This document shows positions 31,481 to 58,530 of a stretch of 64,000 nucleotides of DNA, one piece after another (position 1 is the stretch's first letter; the number at the start of each line of letters is the position of its first letter). Made by a program: the position numbers and the translations under genes. Under the pieces are notes generated by a model. That model worked only from the letters and a program-made list of their open reading frames with translations. It made no database searches and was not told the origin of the DNA. The stretch is from Semisulcospira habei (taxonomy: Eukaryota > Mollusca > Gastropoda > Semisulcospiridae): NCBI GenBank assembly GCA_036245525.1, contig BTPG01000004.1:164592008-164656007 (forward strand), given 5' to 3'.

Positions 31481-33241
31481 CAATGTGCATTCACTAAAGA
31501 ATAAGTTAAGTTCACTTGTTAGTCTTTGGAGACAACAGAGCACGTGAAACCTAAAGACGATTTTCTGTTTAATTTGTTTTAAAACGGCCGATAAAGTTTT
31601 CTTAATTCTTTATGTAACAAACGTATAATTGTTACGTGGTGAGGTCGTAGTCGTAGTATGATAAACACACCAGACGCACGCACGTAAGGTTCTTTTAAAT
31701 AAACTTCATTCAGCTGCAACCCGTCACACGTGGCTTAAGGATGTAGACAATACTGGAGTAACAGTTCCAACAATATTTTAATTCAGTGATGCGATCTCTA
31801 CACAATGCATTCCCAAATGCACCAACACTGATACAATGTCTCTTCCGCAAATGTCCACACTGGCGACACAAAGTTTCTCATACAACGTACACCCCACTGT
31901 TACGCTGCGTCTCTCACAATGTAACCCTATACGGGCCACGTACCTACGATAAACTGTGTGTCTCTACAACTGACAATGTAAGACAATGTACCCACGTGCT
32001 CTCCTAGCACCAACTTTATATAATAAGACATCTTAAAAGTTCTAGAATAATCCAAAGAATTTACTCAACGCAACCAATCAGAACGGAACACGTAACTGAA
32101 ATCATAAATATTAATAAAAGAAGAACTTTCTGGAATAAACTAAAATAGTCTACAAAAATTCGGCTGCTCATTTCAGCCCTAAATCCCAATATATAATGAT
32201 ATCACACAAAAATATGACAAACCGTTTACGACTTTTCACAACACACAAAGAACAACAATCGACCGCTCTTCTCCGTGCGACTATTCTAAAAGCTTCCGGA
32301 CTAAAATTAACGTATCATAACAAAGCCTAATCCGCTATCATGCACGAACGATAAAGAATCTCACTGTAAATATCGGATCGTTTCCTACGATTAACACATG
32401 TATGCTCTCACAGGACAACACAACCACAATCGTAATACTGACTTTCATTAAAACGCGAAAAGTGTCTGTAAGTGTACCCGCAAACAAAGAGCCACCCTGA
32501 CAGCAAAACAAGAACGTTTTATTTGTTGCTTACTTCATATGTTCTGCCTACTGTCTGAGCTACCTTCACATAAAAATTGGATGAGTTATCGCCCATGGCT
32601 ACCTTGGAGGACACAGGGTTTCATTAGTGGTGAAAATAAGCAAAACTGGACACACTCTGTGAAGCAAGTTTTCTGTGATATGTTTTAACACACAAGTTGT
32701 GTGGATTGCTTATGATGTTATTAACTGCCTCAAATGAAATTTGACTCGAACCAGAACTTCCGGTGCACATCATTTTCTTAATAAATCGTATTTGATTTAA
32801 TGTGAATTACTTTCAAACCATTTTTTTTATGCTCCAGTGACTGATGCAGAGATAAAGAACACACCCATTGATCAGGTAAATATGGCCGCTAACCTAAAAT
32901 TAAGAACTTTTTGATTTTCATATTTGTAGGTCATGTTGATTTTTAGGTTCCTTTGACAAACGAAAAGTAGGTCAAGACCAAACAGGCCGGATTTTTATGC
33001 ACACGGACCTTATAGTAACAGTACACATTGGTTGGCTTTCAGCTGTGTCCTTTGCAGATGCTCCCCATTTTACTTTCAATATCCTGTGATGGTAGTGTCA
33101 CTGATGACGTCATAACTCATCGATGTGCGATTTCTAAGATTAAACATTCTATTTGCACACGACATAACACACTCTTCATAACATTTTCTAATAAATGACG
33201 TCCAAAAGACCCGGCTGAAAGCATATTTACGAAGAAAGACG
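31481..33241. other. AT-rich non-coding DNA
   Basis: No gene, RNA or shared repeat was recognised in this stretch. Confidence 0.4.
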
Positions 33242-33282
33242 CTATGGTGAAAAATTCGCGTTCCTTTTGTTGATCAGTACAT

Positions 33283-33440
<158 letters not shown>

Positions 33441-33474
33441 CAAAAAGTAATGCGCGTCCGACAGTTCTGAGTTG

Positions 33475-33645
33475 TTAACTCATTCTGCCCGCGACACACC
33501 ACAGGGCCGGCAAGATATAGGCGCCAAGCTATTCTTCCACCACCCTTGAACTATCATGGTCGATCTGCTTCCTGAATTGTAATGCAGTCCTCATAGGATA
33601 ACTAAAAAATGTGGGTATTTCGTACCTCGGGGCACAAGGAGTTAA
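33475..33645. mobile_element. Family A element, TTAA-flanked, one arm
   Basis: TTAA at 33475-33478 and 33642-33645. The ends TTAACTCATTCTGCCC and GGGCACAAGGAGTTAA are inverted. Only the right arm of the hairpin (CACCCTTGAACTATCATGG) remains. Confidence 0.65.
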
Positions 33646-33952
33646 TTTCTCTCAGACGGCCGCGCCTTACCTCAAACAGACCAACTGCCGACCCACACAG
33701 CATTAATTAAAATCCGATGAATCAACTCAGTCACGTACAGCAAACACTCACTCGGCCTCCATGCAGCCCACCTTGTCCTACCTACGGCTCTCCTACCTCT
33801 TCAATAACCTGCTCAAAAGTCACGCGCTGATGCTGTAAAAAGGTACACTGACACAGACGTTGTCACTGAACAGCACTGAATCAGATACACAACAGCACTG
33901 AGAAACGTTCATCAGTTTGGGAACGCGGTCCCGGTGGGCGAAAGCCGGTACG

Positions 33953-34026
33953 CGGCCCGACGTCAGGCTTGTCGTTGGCCCGCGCACTATCGTGCGCGGG
34001 CCAACGACAAGTCTGACGTCGGGCCG
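33953..34026. repeat. 74-bp GC-rich perfect-type palindrome
   Basis: The arms CGGCCCGACGTCAGGCTTGT and their complement meet at CGCGCACTATCGTGCGCG, with about one mismatch. It is not related to families A-E. Confidence 0.85.
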
Positions 34027-34663
34027 AGGACGTGTTGCTTGAGGCTAGGGTGCGTGAGTAGTGCGGGGAAAAAAAAAACCGCTGAAAAGTTGTTGTACAC
34101 TAACGGCCAGCCCCAGCTTTTGTTCTCAGCAGACATGATGTCTCGTAGGTCCCTCAGAGCCGTTTTGCTTTTTATTGCCTCATCGTGTACGGGTGGCAAT
34201 ACTCCCACAGCCACTGCAGTGCGGGTTTTTTTTTTAGGTTGCGTGTGTGGCTGCTTTTTTATTACCCCGCCGTCTAGATGGCCACAGAGGGTTTTATCTC
34301 TGATTCCAAAGAATGAAAGTAGCTATGCTGGGAGCTTAAAGTACCATTACGCATAAATCTGAAGACACATTTCAGCACTATTTGTGTTTGTTATGCCTTG
34401 TCGACACACCTAATGAACTTAAACAGCAGTTTGGACACGCAGCAAAAGCACACGCGTAATCGCACTTATTTATTCTGCACTGCCGTTAGCGTGTCAGTTT
34501 ATTTTTAGCTGCTGTTTCTCGTATTGATAGCGTTGTATTTCCAGAAAGGAGTGGAGTCATTGTCAGGTTACTTGATATAAATACGGCGTGCGCTGAACGG
34601 CTGGATTGTCCTGTGCCGGTCTAAAATGAACCATAGCTAGACCGGTATGTAGCTTTTTTTTTT
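34027..34663. other. Non-coding DNA, nothing recognised
   Basis: A 140-codon open frame at 33934-34356 overlaps the palindrome and homopolymers and was not accepted as a gene. Confidence 0.4.
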
Positions 34664-34952
34664 TTAACCATCTGTTACAGAAGTGTATTTTAACCATCTG
34701 TTACATAAGTGTATTTTAACCATCTGTTACAGAAGTGTATTTTAACCATCTGTTACATAAGTGTATTTTAACCATCTGTTACAGAAGTGTATTTTAACCA
34801 TCTGTTACATAAGTGTATTTTAACCATCTGTTACCGAAGTGTATTTTAACCATCTGTTACATAAGTGTATTTTAACCATCTGTTACAGAAGTGTATTTTA
34901 ACCATCTGTTACAGAAGTGTATTTTAACCATCTGTTACAGAAGTGTATTTTT
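34664..34952. repeat. 26-bp minisatellite, 11 copies
   Basis: The unit is TAACCATCTGTTACAGAAGT plus GTATTT. Many neighbouring units alternate ACAGAAG and ACATAAG, giving a 52-bp higher-order period in the middle of the array. Confidence 0.95.
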
Positions 34953-35030
34953 AAACAGTTACGGCGGTAGTGGGCCTTCAACCCTTTTCATCTTAATATA
35001 CTATTGTAAGAAATAAATTTGACTATGATC

Positions 35031-35097
35031 GTTCAAGGGTTGTGCCAAAATAGTTTGGCGTATCAGGCGCCAAGCTATTCTGGCACCACCCTTGAAC
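35031..35097. repeat. Family A palindrome
   Basis: GTTCAAGGGTTGTGCC pairs with GGCACCACCCTTGAAC. The left arm is mutated and the right arm is consensus. Confidence 0.8.
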
Positions 35098-35367
35098 TAA
35101 AATGGTTGATCTATCTCCTAATCTGTAATGTAGCCTTCATAGGACAAACACAAATCAGATTCAGGATGACATGGGTTCACATAACATTGCTATGACAAAA
35201 CTTGCTGTTTGCGGTTGGTTTTACTTTTGTTGTTTGTTTCTTTGTGTTTTTTAGCTGAAAACAGCTGGTACAGCAACCTTTGCTGCTTCAGTTGCTCATC
35301 GAGTTCAGCCCGACGGTCGTATTTCCCAGATTTTGGAGGCATCATCTAATGACTATGCACCAGTTGG

Positions 35368-35406
35368 ATCGACCATGATAATCCAAGGGCAGTGCCAGAT
35401 TAGCGC
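35368..35406. repeat. Family A fragment
   Basis: Only the left arm survives: GATCGACCATGATAATCCAA, then GGGCAGTGCCAGATTAGCG. Confidence 0.5.
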
Positions 35407-36090
35407 GGTCAGGGCTGAATGGGCTAGGTGGAAACTAATGAAGAAGATAAGTAGCGGCTAATCTCTCTGTTTGTTTGTCTATTTTGACAAAGGGTATTTA
35501 CCCGAAATATTAATAAATTGTGTTGTACCCGTCTTTTCTAAGCGTGTTTCTTCTCCGTTGGGTACTTCTTTGCATATTGTACGCTTGGCAGTCACCTTTT
35601 TGGTCTGGATTGGAAACTAATGATAACGTGGACAATTGATGACTGACAGTATTTTTCTACTTCTGGACGCTTCTTTGCAGTAAGACTAAAGTGTCAATCG
35701 CCAGAAAGACGGTCCCAATCCAGCCTTCCTGCCCCTCCCCCCCCCCCCCCGCCCCCAACCCTATTCCTCCCCAATCCAAACTTTTTTTTAAGTCCTCCGT
35801 GTGTCGTCCATTACTTGTTTACCTTCTCTCCCTGTGCGCTATTCGCGGCCTCGCATTAAACCTGAACGGAGGCTGGCGGGTTGAAATTGTATTGAGGGCC
35901 GAGAAAAGAGGTTTGCTCGGTATTCAGTGGAGGAACAGTTTGTTTACTCATTCAGCTAGTCTGACACGTTAACAACGGGAGATGGGTAAAACACAGTCAC
36001 CGTGCCCATACTAGCACAAGTCCGCAAGGGATCTTCATTTCACAACGGTCGCTCTAATACTATGGGCCAGCCTTACTGTGATATGAGTGC
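35407..36090. other. Non-coding DNA with a dispersed repeat
   Basis: The segment 35518-35615 (GTGTTGTACCCGTCTTTTCT ... GGCAGTCACCTTTTTGGTCTG) recurs at 20922-21020 and partly at 38315-38390, all in the same orientation. No gene seen. Confidence 0.45.
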
Positions 36091-36156
36091 GTCAAGGGCA
36101 GTGCCAGATTAGTTTGGCGCCATTGGCGCCAAGCTAATCAGGCACTGCCCTGAACT
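36091..36156. repeat. Family A palindrome
   Basis: GTCAAGGGCAGTGCCAGATT pairs with AATCAGGCACTGCCC. Compensating A/T changes are shared by both arms. Confidence 0.8.
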
Positions 36157-36439
36157 GCCTTGGTCATCTCATCTCCTGCTACTACACTGTACTTAACGGT
36201 ACGCCGCGCATCCCGATTTTTATTTCATTTTTTTTTTAATTGTAAACTCGTTCTGAGTGATTTCATTGGAGATGAAGAAAAAAAGATACCAGATATGGAC
36301 GGCGGATCAACTCCTATTTTCAGTCATTCACGATGTACAACTTTTCCTAAATCCACCGGCTACGAGTGCTTTTAAAAGAGTGACGCAAGACTAATTTGGG
36401 TTAACAAATGTCCCGCATAAATTAACAGATGATTTTGCA

Positions 36440-36486
36440 GGGAGGGGGGGGGGGGCGGGGGGGGGGGGAGGGGGGGGGGGGGGGCG
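36440..36486. repeat. G-rich low-complexity tract
   Basis: Long G runs with occasional C or A. Confidence 0.95.
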
Positions 36487-36730
36487 GGCGTTACTCACCA
36501 AGCAACCTTGAAGGGGCTGTACTGAATAGGTCTGATGTTTATGTACACTTTGTGTGTTTAAATTCTGGTTCAGCGATATTTGAATTTGCAGGTGGGGCAG
36601 GCATGAACTAATTTATGATAACTTTACGAGGGAGCCTTGGGGGAGCGTTACTCAGTTCCCAAGCTGCCGTAGTTAATTGTGGTGGTGATAATAGATTTGA
36701 TACCACGTGTAGACTGATTTACGATTGGGC

Positions 36731-36973
36731 TTAATCCCTTCACTACCAGTGGCCGACGCAGATCGTGTTTTTTTTTTTTTTTTTTTTTTTAAAATCGTCA
36801 ATACAAGGTCATAAGATCCACAGTCGTCAAATGAACGTGGATCCATACAACGTGGTTTCAGGAAGAGGTATATATCCTCATGAGCCCCCGTAACTGCGGG
36901 GGCTCATGAGGATCTATACCTCTTGGAGTTGCGTGTTGTGTGAAAAAAAAAATCGCGGCAGTGAACGGGTTAA
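36731..36973. mobile_element. Family B element, complete, TTAA-flanked
   Basis: TTAA at 36731-36734 and 36970-36973 border inverted ends TCCCTTCACTACCAG and CGGCAGTGAACGGG. A hairpin at 36862-36925 has AAGAGGTATATATCCTCATG and its complement. The 243-bp element has no coding content. Confidence 0.8.
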
Positions 36974-37060
36974 TCTGTTTCTGCTCATTTCGCGACGTTG
37001 TCACACTTTGTGGCAATCTGAACTGTAGTCAGTCCATCATCGGTCAGACCCTTCCCGCCG

Positions 37061-37127
37061 CAAAGAGAAATAGGTTCTCATGCGCCACTGCCATGGCAGG
37101 GTCTTATAAGAATTCAGGCCTCTTGTT
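37061..37127. repeat. Family B palindrome, diverged
   Basis: GCAAAGAGAAATAGGTTCTC pairs imperfectly with AAGAATTCAGGCCTCTTGTT. Confidence 0.5.
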
Positions 37128-38482
37128 CATCATGTGGATTTACTATTCCGCTATAGACGTAGGACTGATTATTCAGTTTGTATTTAAACAATCACAAAAA
37201 AGTGACAGGATCGGAAGAAAGGAGGAGGGAAAACCCACGTCAAATCTACAAACCACCATGCTACAATTGCTATTAACTACGCCAAAACTACTAGTCCCCG
37301 ATCACTTCAGTGCCAGTGGGACAGTAAACTGGAAAGAACAACAACAGGATCGGACCCGGATGGTGTGATTGGCAACACTTCTGAAAATAAACAGCGCGCC
37401 CTATTTCTCTTCACACTATACTGTCAGCCCTCTTTTTTTTTTTTTTTTTCCAGTGAGTCTTTTTTTTAGTCCTCACTTCCTCTGCGTAAACACCGCGTAC
37501 CATGACAACAATGATCAAAAATTTAATCGCTGATCATTACCTGAAGCGGAAGAAGAAACCAACAAGGATCGAACCACTGCTTGTTTCCTTTGCCTGAAAA
37601 CCACCGATGTAAAAGATACCCATCTGCGTAGGTGCCAGGGTGTACTGATACCCCCCCCCCCCCTCTTCTTGAGTAAACTGTTCAATAATAATCAGCATGC
37701 TCATATATCTCAAATGGTGGCTGCCACCGGCGACTTTTCGTGTCACAAGATTGGTCGATAAAATAGAACCAAGGTGTGATCTGCCCCCGCTGGATAGGCT
37801 GTAATGATATCATGCTGATAACGTGAAGGCTCAACGGCTGATGACTACCCAGATATTGCTCGTTTGCTTTTATCGTGTCATCACTTGGACTTATCATAGT
37901 GACATCAATACAAGTCAATTTTGGCCTAGAGGAATTGAGTTCAGTAATGACCTAACTCCGTAGCTAACCCAGTGTGTGCACTGACGTACTCACCGTTTTC
38001 ATCTTCGATTTACCCCACCACCCCTCCATGTTGTTCGATATCCCGAGTCTATATTCACCATGACTCATCTCTTCTTTTGGTCGTTCCTGTTACGTCTTGG
38101 GGAAGCTTCCCCCATACAAATAGTTGCCCCCCCCCCCCCCACCCCCGCGGGGGGGGGGAGGTCAACTATTTATATGGGGGCCATTCCCACTGAAATATGA
38201 CTACATAATCATGACCGTAGGTTGTTTAGGTGAGTTTTCTCGTACGTAGATAACACCCCAAAGAAGAAGAAGACCAAAAACAAACACCACACGTTATAAA
38301 AACAGGCGGAGCAGTGTCTTTTCAGTCTAAGCGTATAAAATTTCTCTGCATTTTACACGCTTGGCTGTCACCTTTTTGGTCGGGTCTTCTTGTACGCGAG
38401 TCCACAATCATGTAAGCTAAGATGGCGTCAACACCAAGCCATACTCCCAGCCGCAAGTGCTTATACAAGCCGAAAGTACAAA
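37128..38482. other. Non-coding DNA, one hairpin
   Basis: An inverted repeat at 38107-38187 (TCCCCCATACAAATAGTTG and ACTATTTATATGGGGG) has C/G homopolymers in its loop. No gene was seen. Confidence 0.45.
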
Positions 38483-38553
38483 TGTGCGCCGGTCTGTGAT
38501 TTTGGACCTTACGGCTGAAAGCCGTAAGGTCCAAAATCACATATCAGCGCACA
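38483..38553. repeat. 71-bp palindrome, unassigned family
   Basis: GTGATTTTGGACCTTACGGC pairs exactly with GCCGTAAGGTCCAAAATCAC, with outer GTGCGC/GCGCAC. Confidence 0.85.
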
Positions 38554-39561
38554 CAGGTATTAGCTGGATGTCTTTCTCCCTTCGTTTTTGAGGTCCACGA
38601 GTTTCAGTCCTGAAAAAAATGTGTCTCTCTCGAGCGATGTTTGCTGGCGTCCCAATGTGTTTGCGCAGGCCTCTTTGGCAGCGGCATTACAAGGGGCCAC
38701 CGACGTTGACAAAGGGCAGACAACCAACACAAATGGGGAGATAACTCAACAATGGAAGTCGATAATCCTCCCTTTCCATCCACGGCTACTCTTTTCTTCT
38801 TTTCTTTTTGATGTTGTAAATCATAACAGAAATTTCACATCGTCAGTCTCAGTGTGTGAGAGGAAAAAAGAAGAAAACATTTACACTGTGTGCCAGTAGT
38901 AGTTTTGTAGCCGAGCGTACTTTCTAAATGTATGCAACTCGTGTGTGTGTGTATGCTTTTTATGTGCAAGTGCGAAAATGAGAGAAAGCAAAAAATACTG
39001 ATTACGTGCCTACATGATTGTACTAACATTACTTTTGTCACTATAAATACCTGTCATTATTTGCATATGGTGCTCATGTATGATCACAAATGTACGTTTG
39101 TTTGCATGTTATATGTATGTGTGTATGAATGTATATGTGTGAATCTTTATATATGTGTAATAATAATAATGTTCATTTCAGTTTTTGCCGGCCATCAGGT
39201 CCATATAAACAAGGAATACACTTTACAAGCAGAAAATACAGGAAAGTGGTTTTAAAACACAATCACACAACATTACATAGTGCTATATGTGTGTGTGAAC
39301 ATGTATTGTGTGCGTGCACGCGGGACCCTTACCTCAGGTTTACACGCCAATTTGTGACAATACCTACCAGTATGTAATGTTAGGATCTGAGATAACTGGC
39401 AAAAAGTTCAGAATTAATGTGTGAAAGCAGGAAACAGAATGTATCCATAGACTGTTTTTCTCTTCGTAACAGGACATATGAAAGTACCTAACCTAAGAAA
39501 AAAGACATTAATTCCAGTTTTGTGAAAAGCGAGAGATTTACTTATAACCTTTGAGGTATAT
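38554..39561. other. Non-coding DNA, nothing recognised
   Basis: AT-rich with TGTG/ATGT-rich stretches. No gene was accepted. Confidence 0.4.
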
Positions 39562-39731
39562 CAACGATAATTCAAGGGTAGTGCCAGATCAGCTTGGCGC
39601 CATCAGGCGCCAAGCTAATCTGGCACTACCCTTGAATTATCAAAGTTGATCCATCTCCTGCAAATGGTACATGGTCGTCAAGTGACACCTCCAAACTTTG
39701 GGAAATGCGTCCTTGGGGTTAAATGGGTTAA
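39562..39731. mobile_element. Family A element, right end TTAA
   Basis: The hairpin 39567-39640 has ATAATTCAAGGGTAGTGCC and complement. The right end CCTTGGGGTTAAATGGGTTAA matches the 1771-1985 copy. The left end is eroded. Confidence 0.75.
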
Positions 39732-40188
39732 TGCTGAAGACATGCATCCAGTGATCCATTCAGCCATACCAACACCACTCAGCAACTTCCAATAAACACA
39801 ACTGTAACTTTCTTTGTTTATTCTTCACACAGCACAGTGTATTTATCTGCATTCACACGGATGTAAACAAACAGCATATTGCATGTCACCCACAAAACCA
39901 AATTATTTGCCAGTTTGATTCTAAAAATTTGCGTGCAAATTGTGCATAAATAAAGACAGAAGTCTCCGTTCAGGTCTTCAGCAATCAAATTCCATCTGCA
40001 TGCCGCATAAATTCTCATTACATTGTTGATTTTTATTATACATGTTTATCTGCTGTCATATGGATGGAAATAAATGGCATATTGTAATCTCACCCGCATA
40101 CCAAAACTGCCCCATTTGAATCTAAAATGGCCCATGAAAAGTACAGATTCCACATTTGTTTCCATCATTCAGCAGCCCAAATTCATCT

Positions 40189-40282
40189 GCAAGAGGCATC
40201 CATTCTCATCAGCCCCTGCATGGGATCGATTGTCATCAGCCCCTGCATCAGTCAAGGCTCATGACAATCTATGCCTCATGCT
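40189..40282. repeat. Family B palindrome, internally duplicated
   Basis: The left arm TCTCATCAGCCCCTGCAT occurs twice before the right arm GGCTCATGACAATCTATGCC. Confidence 0.55.
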
Positions 40283-40317
40283 CACTGCTATTTACACCCT
40301 CACCCGGCAGATTAAGT

Positions 40318-40392
40318 GATTCCTGCAGGAATAACACTCTGACATCCTGCAGGAATCACAACAAAAACTGCTCCTGACAGCCAATGGGTTAA
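40318..40392. repeat. Family D fragment
   Basis: Two copies of CCTGCAGGAAT lead to ACAGCCAATGGGTTAA, the right terminus of family D. Confidence 0.5.
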
Positions 40393-40593
40393 GTTAGCAC
40401 ATATGCCAAAGTCCAGACAAAAATAAGGTATTACATATGTACAGTCAGAAGTGCCATATACAGAGTTTTGGCTGCAGATCTTTGGGTGACTATTCCCTTC
40501 ACTTCAGCTTATTGCCTGGCCGTCAATACAGTTTGCACTTTGGACTGGCTTCGTCTGCCAAGCACTGTGTATAAATAATGGGAGAGGTGCTGG

Positions 40594-40668
40594 CTGTCAT
40601 AACTCCAGATTAGTTTGGTCCCTACAGAGGCAACAAGCTAATATGGTGCTACCCTTCAACTCTTACAG
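40594..40668. repeat. Family A palindrome, diverged
   Basis: AACTCCAGATTAGTTTGG pairs with CAAGCTAATATGGTGCTACCC. Several mismatches. Confidence 0.5.
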
Positions 40669-40703
40669 CCAATCACCGAGTGACAGAGGTGACTGTAATG
40701 CGG

Positions 40704-40910
40704 CTAACCCCTTCACTGTCTGTGGACGCAGATGTTTTTTATATCGTAAATTCAACGTCAATGACCCCAGCTGTCACAGGAACACGGATACAAAGCGGTT
40801 ACAGCAAGAGGCATAGATCCTCATGAGCCCCTGCATTGCGGGGGCTCATGAGGATATAAGCCTCTTGCAGTTGGGTGGTGCTGAACATTTCTCGGCAGTT
40901 AACGGGTCAA
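40704..40910. mobile_element. Family B element, near complete
   Basis: The ends CCCCTTCACTGTCTGTGG and CTCGGCAGTTAACGGG are inverted. The hairpin 40803-40869 contains AGCAAGAGGCATAGATCCTC and its complement. Confidence 0.75.
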
Positions 40911-40926
40911 TCAGGCGCTACTACCC

Positions 40927-41004
40927 TCAACCCTTTTGGCTGTTGTTAGCGTTTTTTGTTACGATGAATCCTGCGGAAAGCACTAATGTGAGCCACAGGG
41001 TTAA
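40927..41004. repeat. Family D element, diverged
   Basis: CCCTTTTGGCTGTTGTTAGC at the left and CCACAGGGTTAA at the right; the middle is partly deleted. Confidence 0.55.
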
Positions 41005-41184
41005 ACTATCCTGCTAATTACATATTTCACAGCTGGCATGTAATCGGCAGGAAGAAATACCAACAGTCAGCTGTGAAAGTGAGTGACAGAGGTAGACAGT
41101 TCGACAGGCACTAACCTTGAACTACCAGGGTCATCCTATCTCACACAGCCGGCACGAGTGCACAGCCAGGAGAGATCAATGGCT

Positions 41185-41468
41185 TTAACCTCCTCACTGC
41201 CAGTGGATGCAAATTGTGTTTCTGAAATCTTTGTTAACACTTTTGAGACGTGCCGCATACGGATTCACGGCTTTACACTGCGAATCTGGATGCAGCACGT
41301 CTTGAAAGGGTTAATGCAATGCCCCAGCTGCCCAAGGAAAGTAGATTCAAAGTGACGTCAGCAAGAGTAATAGATTCTCATCAGCTGCCGCAGCTGCAGA
41401 GGCTCATGAGGATCTACACGTCTTGCAGCTTGACTGTGTTCCCTTTTCCACAGCAGTCAATGGGTTAA
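41185..41468. mobile_element. Family B element hosting a family C insertion
   Basis: TTAA at 41185-41188 and 41465-41468. The ends CCTCCTCACTGCCAGTGG and CAGCAGTCAATGGG are inverted, with a hairpin at 41360-41428. An 81-bp family C element is inserted at 41234-41314, explaining the larger size. Confidence 0.75.
41234..41314. mobile_element. Family C element, 81 bp, nested
   Basis: TTAA at 41234-41237 and 41311-41314. The palindromic arms CACTTTTGAGACGTGCCGC and GCAGCACGTCTTGAAAGGG carry several substitutions. Confidence 0.8.
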
Positions 41469-41580
41469 AAGCTCATCTCACTGCCAGCTCTTCCAACAGC
41501 GGACAACTTGCACAACAGGCAAGTCTTGTGCAGGCTGTCACTAGTACTGTTAACCTGTTGGTTGTCACAGGCAATCCTTG

Positions 41581-41670
41581 CTAACCCTTTGGCTGTCGGT
41601 AGCACTTTCTGTCCAGGTAATTCCTGCAGGAAATCTTGACAAAAAGCGCTACCCACAGACAAAAGGTTAA
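41581..41670. mobile_element. Family D element
   Basis: CTAACCCTTTGGCTGTCGGT pairs with ACCCACAGACAAAAGGTTAA; the centre has AATTCCTGCAGGAAAT. It lies just downstream of the ABCF1 stop codon and may be part of its 3' UTR. Confidence 0.75.
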
Positions 41671-41737
41671 CGGTACTAGTGTTTGCATGCACAATTGGGG
41701 AAACAAAGGCGACAGATCTAGAGCAGGGGAGAAAACC

Positions 41738-57532
<15,795 letters not shown>

Positions 57533-57573
57533 CTGCAAAACAAAATGTGAAGGCACAGAATCAGTCAACAGTA

Positions 57574-57661
57574 TTAACCCATTTAGCCCCATACACCCTA
57601 CAGCAGGAGATGTATTGACCATGATAATTCAAGGGTAGTGCCAGATTAGCTTGGCGCCTGG
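57574..57661. mobile_element. Family A element, left half
   Basis: TTAACCCATTTAGCCCC and the left hairpin arm AATTCAAGGGTAGTGCCAGA are present. Sequence departs after GGCGCCTGG, where unrelated DNA (57662 on) begins. Confidence 0.7.
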
Positions 57662-58143
57662 CAAGGCTCACAACGGTCCACCATGAAAAAGGAGGAAAAT
57701 AAAACCGTGAAGATATAGACGGGGTACGTGGTTTTATATATTGTGACAGACATACTAGACCTTGCTTCCAGGGTCCAAAGAAATCGAAAAGTGGAAAGGG
57801 GGGGGGGGGGGGCATAGAGAGAAAAAGGCGCGTGCATGTTAAGACTCACCAGATATAGAAGCTGTCATCATCAAATTTTGTACCACGCTGTACGATTGTG
57901 CGCTGTGCTATTTTAAAACGAAAACGGTAGCTTGTGCTACTTCTGCTCAGGGTTGATAGTCATTACTTTTTTTCTTTAATGAAATAAATTTTCTTTAATT
58001 CTGGTAAAAGGTTAAAGAAATAAATTTTCTTTACTTTTTTTTGGAAAATTAAAGAAATAAATTTTCTTTAATTTTTATTTTTAATGAAATAAATTTGCGT
58101 TAAATACAAGAATGATCATTTATTGCTCAGCTCAGACAAAAAA
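57662..58143. other. Non-coding DNA with TTTCTTTAA repeats
   Basis: Between 57975 and 58100 the phrase AAATAAATTTTCTTTAAT recurs about four times. No gene seen. Confidence 0.45.
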
Positions 58144-58393
58144 ATTCATTTTTCTCTAAAAGGTATTTTTTCGAAAAATACTTACCGATGACATGACTTT
58201 GTGGAAATGTCTACTACTAGCTCAATTTTAGCCTACTTACCCGTTGTGTGCCTACACAACCCGCTAGGCACTCGGGGAACCCCAGAGGGGCCGAGAGTTA
58301 TCTCCCGCTCCTTCCTTACCAGTTCCTGTCACGAGACCAACCAGTCAGATACTTCGCTCGAAAGCGGCAAGCGGGGCAGGTGGGAGGGCCATC

Positions 58394-58495
58394 CGAGTCA
58401 TGTCATCGGTAAGTATTTTTCGAAAAAATACCTTTTAGAGAAAAATGAATTTGTTTCCTCAAAAACATTACCGATGACATGACTTTGTGGAAGAA
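58394..58495. repeat. DIRS internal complementary region, copy 2
   Basis: CTTTTAGAGAAAAATGAAT complements the left edge at 58144 and is followed directly by TTGTTTCCTCAAAAACATTA, which predicts the unseen right edge to end GGAAACAA. Confidence 0.85.
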
Positions 58496-58530
58496 TTGCG
58501 ATGAGGCGGAGGGTGCCGCATGACAACTCC

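Noticed and set aside
33934..34356. 140-codon frame over a palindrome
   Set aside because: The N-terminal half is the palindrome itself and the rest crosses homopolymers.
34664..34952. Possible CRISPR-like or telomeric array
   Set aside because: Contiguous 26-bp units without spacers; not a telomere motif.
39175..39260. Possible exon after a TTTCAG acceptor
   Set aside because: Frames close quickly or lack a donor, and no neighbouring exon could be matched in phase.
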